A program made the translations under genes and the position numbers. The notes beneath the pieces are model-generated. The model did no database searches and was not told the DNA's origin. It saw only the letters and a list, made by a program, of their open reading frames with translations. This document shows, one piece after another, positions 21,282-29,210 of a stretch of 29,210 nt of DNA. Numbering within the stretch: the first letter of the stretch is position 1; every line of letters starts with the position of its first letter. Origin of the DNA: Fomitopsis serialis (Eukaryota > Basidiomycota > Agaricomycetes > Polyporales > Fomitopsidaceae); contig NW_025955418.1 in NCBI RefSeq assembly GCF_022376445.1, positions 1-29,210 of the forward strand, given 5' to 3'.

Positions 21282-22172
21282 ACCCTGTATGACAGGTATC
21301 TGTAAGAGGGAAGGATGCGAGACGAAAAAAATTGACCAACCGGGTGCGGCTTTGCACAAGTTGTTGTTCGAGCAAGGTACAGACTGTGTTGCGAGACGCG
21401 TACAACTCTTGGGATGCAGTATCGTGCAGAGGCGTTCGGATCTGGATTACAAGCCCGACAAGGAGAATTAAGTACTTACAAGTACTTAGCTAAACTGCCG
21501 CCCAAGCGCCGGACAACCCTGCGCGCGGTACAAGACCGCCATCTCCTTCCTCTCCTGGGCCTCAACTTCCACCCGAGACCCCTCCATTCGATTCTACTGC
21601 TTCCTCTCTCGGATCCGGCGACCTCAAACCAGATTTCCACGGCCCTGGTGACATGCAACAAAGCCGCGCAGCCCAGCACTCGCACGACGCGAGTGCAAGT
21701 CCAGCGTCGAACATCAAGGTTGCACTCAATGCAGAGAACGTGGCGCGAGTGAAGCAGAAGGAGGAATAGGAGAAGGGGAGGAAGAGAGAGGAGGGGGAAT
21801 GGTGTCGGGCGTGCAGGGAAAACGAGCACGAAGGCTCGAAAACTGCAGGTACGCCCTCACTAGGCCTCACTGGTCGTCCCCGCATCGCTGTTTCCGCTCC
21901 CAGTGCCCGCGCCAGCAGGCGTATCGACGAACGCGAAGCTCGTCATGCGTCCTGCTGGCCACGAATACGGCATGCCTGTCTCTCGGGACGCCCTCCATGT
22001 CGTACCCACTACCTTGCACAGCACATGACGCACAGAGCTGTGCGTCCGGCGTGCCCTTTTCCTTTTTACTGCCCGCGCCAGCAGGGAACGAGTACGAAGC
22101 CCGTGTGTATGCTGTCCTGACCACAGGAGCGGCGTTATCGCCTTCCGGGACGACTTATACGTCGTACTGGAC

Positions 22173-22811
22173 ATGCCGCAGGGCAACACGTCTGTGGCGC
22201 AACGCTGCACATCTGACGTGCGCCATTCTTCTACAAACAGCCGCACAGAGGGTGTGTCGAGCAGTATGCTTGACCTACACACTATCGAAGAGAACAACAC
22301 AGCACCCGGTGTACTCACAAACGTACCCGGCGCTCTCGTCGACCCCTCATGCGCGCGCGACGGTACCGGGGTGCACTCCATGATGGTGGACCCGGTTCGA
22401 ACTTCAATGGCTACAGGACAAGCGTTGGGAGGCAGCCCAACGAACAATGGGTTCGTTGCGTGCTTCTCTAACATTCACAGCGAGGTATTGAGCCCATCCG
22501 GCAGTGCGGCCATAGCGTCTGCTCGCGAAACGGCGCGTCTGGGGAGCCTCCAAGCTCCACCAGGCGGCCTTCCTGTTTACCTCTACCACTGCAAGCGGCG
22601 GATACATCGAGCTCGTCGCTCGATGTATCCCCCTTTGCTTTCTCTTGTGATGCGCGACGCGCACCGGTCCGTGCTCGCCGCCATCCACCACACCTCTACG
22701 TGGTGCAGTGACGCACTGGGAGAACGTAATAGTTCTACCTGGTCGTCTTCTTCATTCTCTACACCGTGTCGCGTTAAACGTACGTCGAGCCCACCACCGA
22801 CGTACACGTAG
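22173..22811 (+). CDS. Open frame of 212 codons in right arm, unrecognised
   Basis: Mirror of 622-1260 and open to the same length. Upstream on this strand, 21662-21848 reads as a Gln/Ala-rich then Glu/Lys-rich segment followed by a C-x2-C pair (WCRAC), interrupted by one TAG near 21770. The two could be parts of a decayed gene. Confidence is low because the opposite strand is open as well. Confidence 0.22.
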   Translation: MPQGNTSVAQRCTSDVRHSSTNSRTEGVSSSMLDLHTIEENNTAPGVLTNVPGALVDPSCARDGTGVHSMMVDPVRTSMATGQALGGSPTNNGFVACFSNIHSEVLSPSGSAAIASARETARLGSLQAPPGGLPVYLYHCKRRIHRARRSMYPPLLSLVMRDAHRSVLAAIHHTSTWCSDALGERNSSTWSSSSFSTPCRVKRTSSPPPTYT

Positions 22812-23298
22812 CTGATCTTTGGGACACGTGCGACGCACATTCTAGCGTGCTCGCCGCAATCCTTTCGACTCCAGCCTCGACCTCTTCGCGTCCGCCGCCC
22901 ACACCGACACATGGTACAATGAGCACTGACCTCGCTGCGTCCTCTGTTAGCCTGCGTGAGCACACTCCGTCGAAACCGGACATATGAACTGGCGCACGGA
23001 CCCGCAAGGACCCGGTGTCCATTGCAGGCCGTCCCGATGGCGAAGACTCGCGTGAACGCAAGCCTGACCTCAACATGTCTAGGTCGGGTCGATACATGTA
23101 GTATACTCGCGGCGAATACTCGTCACACGTACGAGGGATCAACCTCGTGCGTGTGTACTGCATCAAGTTCCAAGTCAAGCAGGCGAGTTGTCGAGCAGCC
23201 GACGAGGCACAGTACATCCGAACCGCCGGATGTACTGACCGCGTCGTACTCGACAACCAAGCCGACGTTGACTGTTACCTTGGACAAATTGCATAGAC

Positions 23299-23903
23299 TC
23301 ACGAATCCCAGGTGCGACTGTACTCGCATCGCCGTTTCCGCTCCCAGTGCCTGCGCCAGCAGGCGTATCGACGATTATCCATCGATTGGCCCGTGTGAGG
23401 CTCGACGTGATTCTCAATGTCTTCGTCTTCGCCGCGTCTCTCAGCGTCGGGATCGACGCCGCTCTCGCTGCCAGTGTCTCCGCCTGCGCCTGTGCCAGCC
23501 CCCTCGCCATCACCCAAGTTGGCCCCCTCGGAGCCGTTGCCGTCACCACCCTCGACGTCGGACGTCTCAGCGATGACTGCCGCCGGTACCTTCCTGACAC
23601 CCGCTGGCTTACCACCAGCATTCGCCGGTTTGCCGGAGCTTGTAGCCCTCGTACTGGCCGGTTTACCGGAGCTCGTAGGCTTCGCACTGCCAGGTTTAGC
23701 GGCGCTCGTAGGCTTCCCCGGGCTCTGAGGCTTGCCAGAAGTCGGCCTGCCAGTGGGCTTTGCCTTGCCAGACGTCGCGCCAGACGTCGCGCTTGTAGTT
23801 GCCTTGCCGGGCGTAGTGGCAGCAGGAGTTTTGCTTGACGACTGAGGCTCCGGTGTTGTACAAAGCAGCGGTTTGCCTGATTTCTTCGCTACAGTCAAGA
23901 TTC
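23299..23903 (-). CDS. SGKP-rich, then acidic, disordered protein crossing into the right arm (5' incomplete)
   Basis: The frame is open for 200 codons. The first half is built from Thr/Ser-Ser-Gly-Lys-Pro repeats (basic); the middle is Gly/Asp/Glu-rich (EGGDGNGSEGANLGDGEG); the last 45 codons lie in the repeat arm and end in a basic, Trp-rich piece. There is no ATG at the 5' end, but a CTGTAG acceptor sits at the first codon with a CTTGAC-like branch site before it, so this is probably a 3' exon whose earlier exons I cannot place. Composition suggests an unstructured chromatin or nucleolar-type protein. The plus-strand frames over the same interval look like shadows. Confidence 0.4.
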
Positions 23904-24272
23904 AGTGAATATATTCTGTTAAAGACTCGCCTGGCCAAACAAGCCTGTAAACTTCTTTTCCCTGATGGTCTCTCAAACGGTCACCACCTCACATTAGATG
24001 TCTTAAGCTAAGAGAAATTTAGTGTTAGCGTATACCAACAGGTAACTGAGGTCATCTAAACACTCTACATTCGTCTTAAGTTACCATAAGCCTCTTAGTG
24101 AAGTACGTAACCACTGTAAAGAAGTGTTGTGTTCCGAATAGCTTCAATAAGTAATATGGGTTTTTCCTGATGAAGGCCGCTCGTCATGTGGATGGATAGT
24201 ACCTGCTGACTGGGAGCGTCCTGTTAGTCACAAGCCGGGTCATGGCGTACATCAAAGACTTGGGAATGGGGC
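23904..24272. other. AT-richer intergenic stretch
   Basis: No exon I can support. Composition drops to near 45 percent GC, unlike the arm, which would fit unique host DNA or the intron region of the SGKP gene. Confidence 0.4.
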
Positions 24273-24728
24273 ATGTGGTCTTACCGGAAGAGTCATTGCC
24301 CGCCCGCTGCCCACGACAACGCTGCCGAAATTCGATCTTTCAAATCATGGCTGAGCAAGATAACGACGAGCATGAAGGGAACGACAATCAGCATGGTTGA
24401 AGCGCAAACCCTCGCTCTAACAATCGGAATGCTGCTGCATGACTTAGAAAAGTCATTGTCGAGCAACCGTGATAAGTATAACTTACCAGATCACGTACTT
24501 AACACTCTGCATGATCACGCGTTCGTCAAGGATCACCTCCTGTATGCTTGCAAGTCACTGGCGAAAGAGTGGGAGGAAGTTCCAAAGCGGTCGAAGCGGC
24601 TCATGAATCCTCCAGGTACCGGGTCGGATGCATCTGCCATTGGCACGGGGATCCGGAAGCGCGGCCGCAAGGGCGAGCCCGTGTCTCCGACGAAGGGGCA
24701 ACGTGCCGCCAAGAAGCCCCGGCACTAG
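24273..24728 (+). CDS. Small unrecognised protein with C-terminal nuclear-localisation-like tail
   Basis: The frame gives 151 residues; an alternative start at 24372 would give 118. From about residue 40 it looks like real coding sequence: helical segments (MVEAQTLALTIGMLLHDLEK, then LPDHVLNTLHDHAFVKDHLL), followed by a basic tail with KRGRKGEP and KKPRH immediately before the stop. The tail suggests nuclear import or DNA binding. A second frame starting at an ATG at 24243 overlaps the 5' part and could be an upstream exon. No family recognised. Confidence 0.42.
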   Translation: MWSYRKSHCPPAAHDNAAEIRSFKSWLSKITTSMKGTTISMVEAQTLALTIGMLLHDLEKSLSSNRDKYNLPDHVLNTLHDHAFVKDHLLYACKSLAKEWEEVPKRSKRLMNPPGTGSDASAIGTGIRKRGRKGEPVSPTKGQRAAKKPRH

Positions 24729-24858
24729 TGGGAGGGTTTGGTAGAAATGATGGTGGGAGTGTTATTGCATTGAATGGCTTGTTTCCGTCGGCGAAGAATG
24801 AGAATAACGAATGTATTGCCTTGTCTTTGTACTGTGCGTACAATACAGATTATGTGGG

Positions 24859-24893
24859 ACCGGACGCCCGCCACCGGACGCCCGCCGCCGGAT
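24859..24893 (-). repeat. CGGACGCCCGCC minisatellite block, reverse orientation
   Basis: Two to three units of CCGGACGCCCGCCA are present. It is the reverse complement of the GGCGGGTGTCCGGT repeats at 27511-27595 and 29175-29210. Confidence 0.7.
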
Positions 24894-25069
24894 GAGTGCC
24901 ACCGGCCGGGCATTAGCTGAAAGTGACAACACACATCCGCCCGCTGCATGTGGTCCCGCTGGCGGAATCAGCCCAGTACTAATCGAGAGACAATCATGCG
25001 ATTTCAACCCCTACATATGATATCGTACACCGCGTAAACTAGGCACAAGTTCGGACGGCTAACTACAGA

Positions 25070-26152
25070 TCAAGACAGGGGAGTTGGCTCCCGGGACGGG
25101 TTGCGAGGATGAAAATTGTACCGGGGCTGTACCGGTTCAGCGGCCTTCTCCTTGCCTGTCTGCGGCGGCGGATCGAAGCACCTGTGCATTCTTGATCAGC
25201 TCGCGGACCAAGCGGTCACATCGCTCACTCACAGTGCGAGGGGAAGCTCCAGGTTCTCTTCCGCGGTGCAAAAATATTGCAAGTTGTCGCTCACAAAGAT
25301 GTTTTCCCCGGCCACCAGATTCGCGTGTTTCACAAACCAGTCGCGCGCGCGAACCTGCCTGTCGTCTTCCGGGATCCGGGAGACCCCCTTCTTCTGATCC
25401 TCGTATCCCGTGACGATGACGGCAGTTTCGCCCCGGTCCGGGAGAAGCCCTGTTTTGAGGGGGGCTCAGTAATGGAGCCCGTGTGCTTGGGGATGGTACT
25501 CACAGCTCACAGGAGGCACGAGCTTGCTCCTCTCCAGACCCCGAATCCAGTCGATCATGCACAGTATGTCGTTCACGAATGCATTGAATTCGCGAGGCCC
25601 CTCGACCTCCGGAATTTCCTCGGGCACAAAGGGACCGACCCAGCACCGGCAGAACCAGTGCAGGCTCTCCACCGGCAGTATGTACCCAGAGATGACGCCA
25701 ACCATGCTGTGGAGGTGCATCAGACAACTGTAGGACATGTCACAGGCACTTACACTCACCTTGTACTTTGTGGCTGCAGCTTGTGGGGGCACGGATTGTA
25801 GATCCAATAGACTCCAGTGCTATGTCATGATGGTTGTGTTACTAAGTCAGTCACGTGAATAATACCCACGATATGGACTTCTCCCGTGTGCCGCTATCAT
25901 GGTACATGTGCCGGTGAGTGTTTCCTGCCGGATGTCAAACAAACTTAAGGTGTGAGAACAAAGTGGTCCCATGTCGCGGACGGAACATACCCAAATATAT
26001 TTACACACGTTCTGTATATTGTTGTCCGCACTAACTCCGTGGCTGGAAAGCACCCCGAGAAGGCCGGTGTCATTGCCTTGATTGTAGCTGCTACTATCGC
26101 AGCATGTATTGCGGGTCCCATGAGTGCGCTGCACATGTGGGTTGCAGCGCAA
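25070..26152 (-). CDS. Unrecognised multi-exon gene in the right flank
   Basis: Six exons chain in perfect phase with standard splice sites: 25070-25181, 25233-25464, 25504-25727, 25760-25819, 25866-25924, and a 5' exon ending near 25990 with a GTATGT donor. The 5' end is uncertain; a competing frame is open to 26514. The product includes a Cys/Trp-rich piece (LHWFCRCWVGPFVPEE), EFNAFVNDILCMIDWIRGLE, and a hydrophilic part with ETAVIVTGYEDQKKG and RDWFVKHANLVAGENIF, ending at a TGA at 25070. Introns are 32-51 bp, at the short end for fungi. No family recognised. It is divergent from the gene at 26474, and the pair is bracketed by inverted minisatellite blocks. Confidence 0.5.
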
Positions 26153-26392
26153 ATTGCTATCTCAATGCAGTCCGGACGGGGCATCAGCTGTGTATCACCC
26201 AGTACTCTTCTACGGAAGACATATCCGGGCTTCTGTGGACAGTGGATAAGCATGCGACGTCGGGTCGTGTTCCACGACACAATGCACGCCCCTTGATTGG
26301 GCAGCAGGCATGCCTCCGATGTGGCCCTTGTGACCGCACTCAACAGCGGCACATTAGCAAGCAAGGCATTCCGACGTGTGATGTGCTTGGTG

Positions 26393-26400
26393 TATAAAAG
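26393..26400 (+). promoter_or_regulatory. TATA box of the plus-strand gene
   Basis: TATAAAAG, a consensus TATA box, lies 74 bp before the ATG at 26474. The spacing fits a core promoter. Confidence 0.6.
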
Positions 26401-26473
26401 GGCGCACAGCGCCGCCACGGATCTCAGCAGCGCAAGTCTCACCGCTGTGGTCGGACAGGCTAACATTGGAAAC

Positions 26474-27376
26474 ATGGTACGCCGGGCCGCTTCGATCGTG
26501 CACGCGAAGGACACTTACTATGTCCAGTTTTCTTTCGACGGTCACCCCGATGTGGACGACCAACTCCGCGAAATGGTCCACCACTGGCATTTGAAGCCGG
26601 CCTCCACGCAATTTTCCCAGTATGGCGCGTGGACAAGGTACTTTACCTTGTGATTCCCCCGTACCTTGATCAAGCCACAAGAGCCGCTCCGCCCGTCTGT
26701 CCCCGGACAGCATATCCTTGACGCGGTGCCGGGCGGGCGTGGAAATGACGAGCAAGCGGCCGCCGGTCAAGCGCTGGCTGGGCGGCCCCCGACTAGTGTC
26801 GACTGGGACGGTATGTACGATTTCTGCAGGGCTTCCGGACGCAACCGCAACTGATTATTGACAGGAGGGATTGTGTACTCGCGCACGAAGTCTGGCACGA
26901 AGTACCCCGACTTCCTCATCAGTTCGTACTACGGCCTCAAAGAGCCAGGGGGTCAGGAGCTGGAGCGGGAGGTGCCACGCCTCGTTGTTGAAGTCAGGTC
27001 GCTGCGTCCCGACGAGGTGATTCCGACAATCGACGACCGGATCGCTATATTGAAACAGCTGCAATCGTACATGGCGCGAGTCGTCGCTCATGTGGACCTC
27101 ACGAAGCATGAGCTGCCGTGGGGGCTAGCGATCATCGGGACTTACACAGCATGGTTGCGCCCTAGCCGCCGCAACGCCCAATGCGCATGGGAGTACATTG
27201 GCGGCTTTCACTCCGGTCGCGGATACTGGACGAGCATCTACGGGCTCGAATTCCGAAAGTATATCAATGAGCGGGCAGACAAGTGCCGTCTCAACTCCAT
27301 TGCCTACGCCCGTGCGTACCGGGAGAAGCTCGATAACCTCCAGAACGCGCCGCCGGAAGTCATCCTCCCAGCGTAG
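26474..27376 (+). CDS. Unrecognised gene with possible nuclease-like core; first junction unresolved
   Basis: Exon 1 begins at the ATG at 26474 and continues to about 26640; the same frame continues from about 26666 to 26811 after one in-frame TGA near 26651; the last exon is 26865-27376, joined by a clean GTATGT...ACAG intron of 53 bp. A GTACTT donor and an AAG acceptor around the TGA do not keep the phase, so this is a frameshift, a sequencing error or an intron I placed wrongly. The last exon holds KYPDFLIS, then RLVVEVRSL, then ILKQLQSYM, an order like the PD-(D/E)XK nuclease core, but with Arg where the catalytic Lys should be, so the match is suggestive only. About 300 residues if intact. 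Confidence 0.5.
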
Positions 27377-27510
27377 ACAGTCAATGTATCATTTCAAGTT
27401 AACGAATGGATGTTTACGCAGAACCGCTTCAGCAGTTGTACCACCGCTTCAGAGTGCAACCGATGCCAGGTCATGAGGGTATGCAGAAAGTCCACCAAGA
27501 TTTCCATCTG

Positions 27511-27595
27511 TCCGGCGTCCGGTGTCCGACAGCGGGCGTCCGGCGGCGGGTGTCCGGTGGCGGTTGTCCGGTGGCGGGTGTCCGTCGGTGGGTGT
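27511..27595 (+). repeat. GGCGGGTGTCCGGT minisatellite block
   Basis: About six degenerate units of 12-15 bp alternate GTCCGG and GGCGGG. It starts about 135 bp after the stop of the gene at 26474-27376 and is inverted relative to the block at 24859-24893. Confidence 0.75.
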
Positions 27596-27889
27596 TGGGG
27601 GACGGACGCGTGGTAAGCCACAGCCATGAGACGTCGTCAAACGTCGTCGCCGCTACATTGCAGCCCTTCCCCCTGTAGTTGGATGAGCACCGCCACCGGG
27701 CATCACACATTGCCCACATCGATAAACGCGCATCATTTTGACGCCTGTCATCTCACACCAGTGGCTGCGTGGGAAAGAATACCCGAACCGGGGAGTGCTA
27801 ATCAGACGTCGTGGATCAGTAGTGCTCCTTGCTCTCTACTTTGATCTCGCGAGCAACTTGGCTTCTCTGTCCTTCCTACCCTCTACACG

Positions 27890-28964
27890 ATGACCTTCCC
27901 AACCGCCCAAGAATTTGAGGCCGTGTTTCATGACAATGCGGTTGCTGCGGCGCAAGCAGCGGCTCAGTCAACCGGGGCCCACGGGAGCACTGCCGCAGAG
28001 GATCGCGTGCTCCTCAAATCAATGGTATTGTATTAACCTTTGTTTCCATTTGCTGTAACGCACTGACACTGTGTTTGGCAGTGTATGGCAGCGATGATCA
28101 CAGGTTCCAGCGCCTGTCCAATGAAGACACGCTGATGGTGTTAGGCATTACGGACGCCATGGCCCGGTTTTGGGAGTCCTCGATGCCCCGGAACAATCTG
28201 GGGCTGCAGCACTAGAGCGCTTGAAGACGTGGTGGTCCTGAAGATGTATCGATGGAGCCAGAGGGAAGTCAAGGCACACGGGGAGTGCCTCCGATGACCC
28301 GGAAGCATGGATTGGATGATGGTATGTCCCGCTGGCTTGTGCATTTCACCGACCCACCCTAACTGGTGAAGAAGGAACTGCTCATCCCGCCTGACAAGTT
28401 TCCCTTTCTGCATTTCGCATGGAAATGAGGGACCATTCGACACCGAGGCCACTCGAGTGGAGGCCGTCGAGGCCTTGCTCGATGCGGAGATCACCAGGAG
28501 GACGAAAGCGTATGTCACTCGAACGCAGGCACATCAGAGAGCAACAGGACGTATGTATCGGGCTGCATTCACTTGCGCTCGGACTCACATCGCGACCCCT
28601 AGGAATCGCACATTACATCAATAAGCTGAACCTACGCCTACTGCCGCCCATGGTCATGCCAATTCCGGCCAGTCCACCCGGGCAGTACAGACAACTTGCA
28701 AATGGCGAGCTCACGAAGGTGTTGGATCCGGCGGAAAAGGTCCAGTATTTAGACACATCATGATGCCCTGATGACGCAATATGGATCATGGAGGACTATA
28801 TTTCGGCCGAAATAGGCTTCTGGGAATCAGTTTTGGAGGGCAGTGAGCGGGAACAGAGTGACTGGTATGCGCGGGTTGCCCCGCACCCGGTGATGGAGGA
28901 TTCAGACTATTTTGCCCGCGGATTTACCGAGTTTCGTGGGTTAGAAGACATGCAGGAGGAGTAA
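27890..28964 (+). pseudogene. Decayed unrecognised gene
   Basis: A clear first exon (27890-28024, ATG after a pyrimidine-rich start region, Ala/Gln-rich helix) ends at a GTATTG donor with an acceptor at 28081. Beyond that, coding-like segments lie in different frames: a piece with RFQRLSNEDTLMVLGITDAM (28090-28215), GAAALERLKTWW (28200-28240), KKELLIPPDKFPFLHFAW (28366-28420), and FDTEATRVEAVEALLDAEIT (28437-28552). The last is spliced by a GTATGT...CCTAG intron to HYINKLNLRLLPPMVMP. A TGA at 28761 interrupts a frame that stays coding-like to a TAA at 28964. At least three frame breaks suggest a pseudogene or poor sequence. Function unknown. Confidence 0.45.
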
Positions 28965-29174
28965 TGAAAGTGACATGTCGGAAAAGGTTTCCGAATCTAT
29001 TTGTATGTGTAATATACGTTGTACAATGTTCCCAGCGAAAGTCCGTAGTGTATGTCGACCTTCACAATGCTGAGTATGTGTCGACCTTGATGGAAGCGTT
29101 GACAGCGAGATACCATCCACGAACGCAGTACACCTATGACTTTTGCAACGGCTGCAGCTGCCACCATCTGGCTT

Positions 29175-29210
29175 GGCGGGTGTCCGGTGGCGGGCGTCCG
29201 TCCGGTGGCG
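29175..29210 (+). repeat. GGCGGGTGTCCGGT minisatellite block at window edge
   Basis: Two to three units in the same orientation as 27511-27595, cut by the window end. It starts about 210 bp after the decayed gene; the interval between holds no feature I can support. Confidence 0.7.

Larger units (their letters stand above)
18313..23433 (-). repeat. Right arm of the giant inverted repeat
   Basis: Reverse complement of 1-5119. The outer limit of 23433 is set only by the window edge at position 1, so homology may continue to the right. Against the left arm it shows a few substitutions, such as one in the middle 609-bp unit, and several 1-bp indels. Mirror copies of the hairpins, the 49-bp repeats, the small gene and the tandem array are all present. 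Confidence 0.95.

Noticed and set aside
1..23433. Inverted repeat as a simple fold-back assembly artefact
   Set aside because: A fold-back artefact gives arms meeting at a point; here 13.2 kb of unique coding sequence separates them with sharp, different junctions. A misassembled duplication is still possible, so it is listed as a check.
25945..26514. 189-codon minus-strand open frame
   Set aside because: It competes with a plus-strand frame and with the phase-consistent exon chain of the 25070-26152 gene; the only donor that would join it to that chain (GTTCTC) is poor, and it covers the TATA box of the opposite gene.

Overview
The window looks like basidiomycete, probably Agaricomycete, nuclear DNA. 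Coding exons are split by short GT-AG introns of about 45-65 bp, the DNA is GC-rich, and it carries two gene families typical of mushroom-forming fungi: a TET/JBP-type 2-oxoglutarate/Fe(II) dioxygenase and a Plavaka-type transposase. No tRNA, rRNA, CRISPR array or bacterial-style operon was seen.

Layout. Positions 1-5119 and 18313-23433 are near-identical inverted copies of each other; the left copy runs off the window edge, so each arm is at least 5.1 kb. They enclose a unique 13.2-kb core (5120-18312). In the core, from left to right: the TET/JBP dioxygenase gene (minus strand, 5321-8648), a 3-kb gene-free stretch of strand-biased low-complexity DNA and a phased TCTGA-motif array (8649-11728), an unrecognised multi-exon gene (minus, 11729-13869), a divergent intergenic region with two short palindromes and a TATA box (13870-14735), and the transposase (plus, 14736-18107). 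The dioxygenase and the transposase both end about 200 bp from an arm. The simplest reading is one large DNA transposon of at least 23.4 kb: giant terminal inverted repeats, a transposase, a DNA-base-modifying enzyme and an unknown partner protein. The transposase is broken by an exact 41-bp tandem duplication, so this copy is probably non-autonomous.

The arms are not plain. Each holds three copies of a 609-bp GC-rich tandem repeat, a small inward-pointing gene for a basic nuclear-looking protein with a SUMO-interaction-like motif, an outer 1.5 kb packed with hairpins, and the end of an SGKP-rich gene that crosses into the right arm from the flank. Many of the arm differences I could compare by eye are single-base indels, which resembles unpolished long-read sequence and makes reading frames in the arms untrustworthy.

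The right flank (23434-29210) holds an unrecognised small nuclear-type protein, a phase-consistent multi-exon gene on the minus strand (25070-26152), a TATA-driven gene on the plus strand with a possible nuclease-like core (26474-27376), and a decayed gene (27890-28964). A GGCGGGTGTCCGGT-type minisatellite occurs three times here; two of its blocks bracket the divergent gene pair in inverted orientation.

All gene models were built by eye from splice signals and phase; no database was searched.
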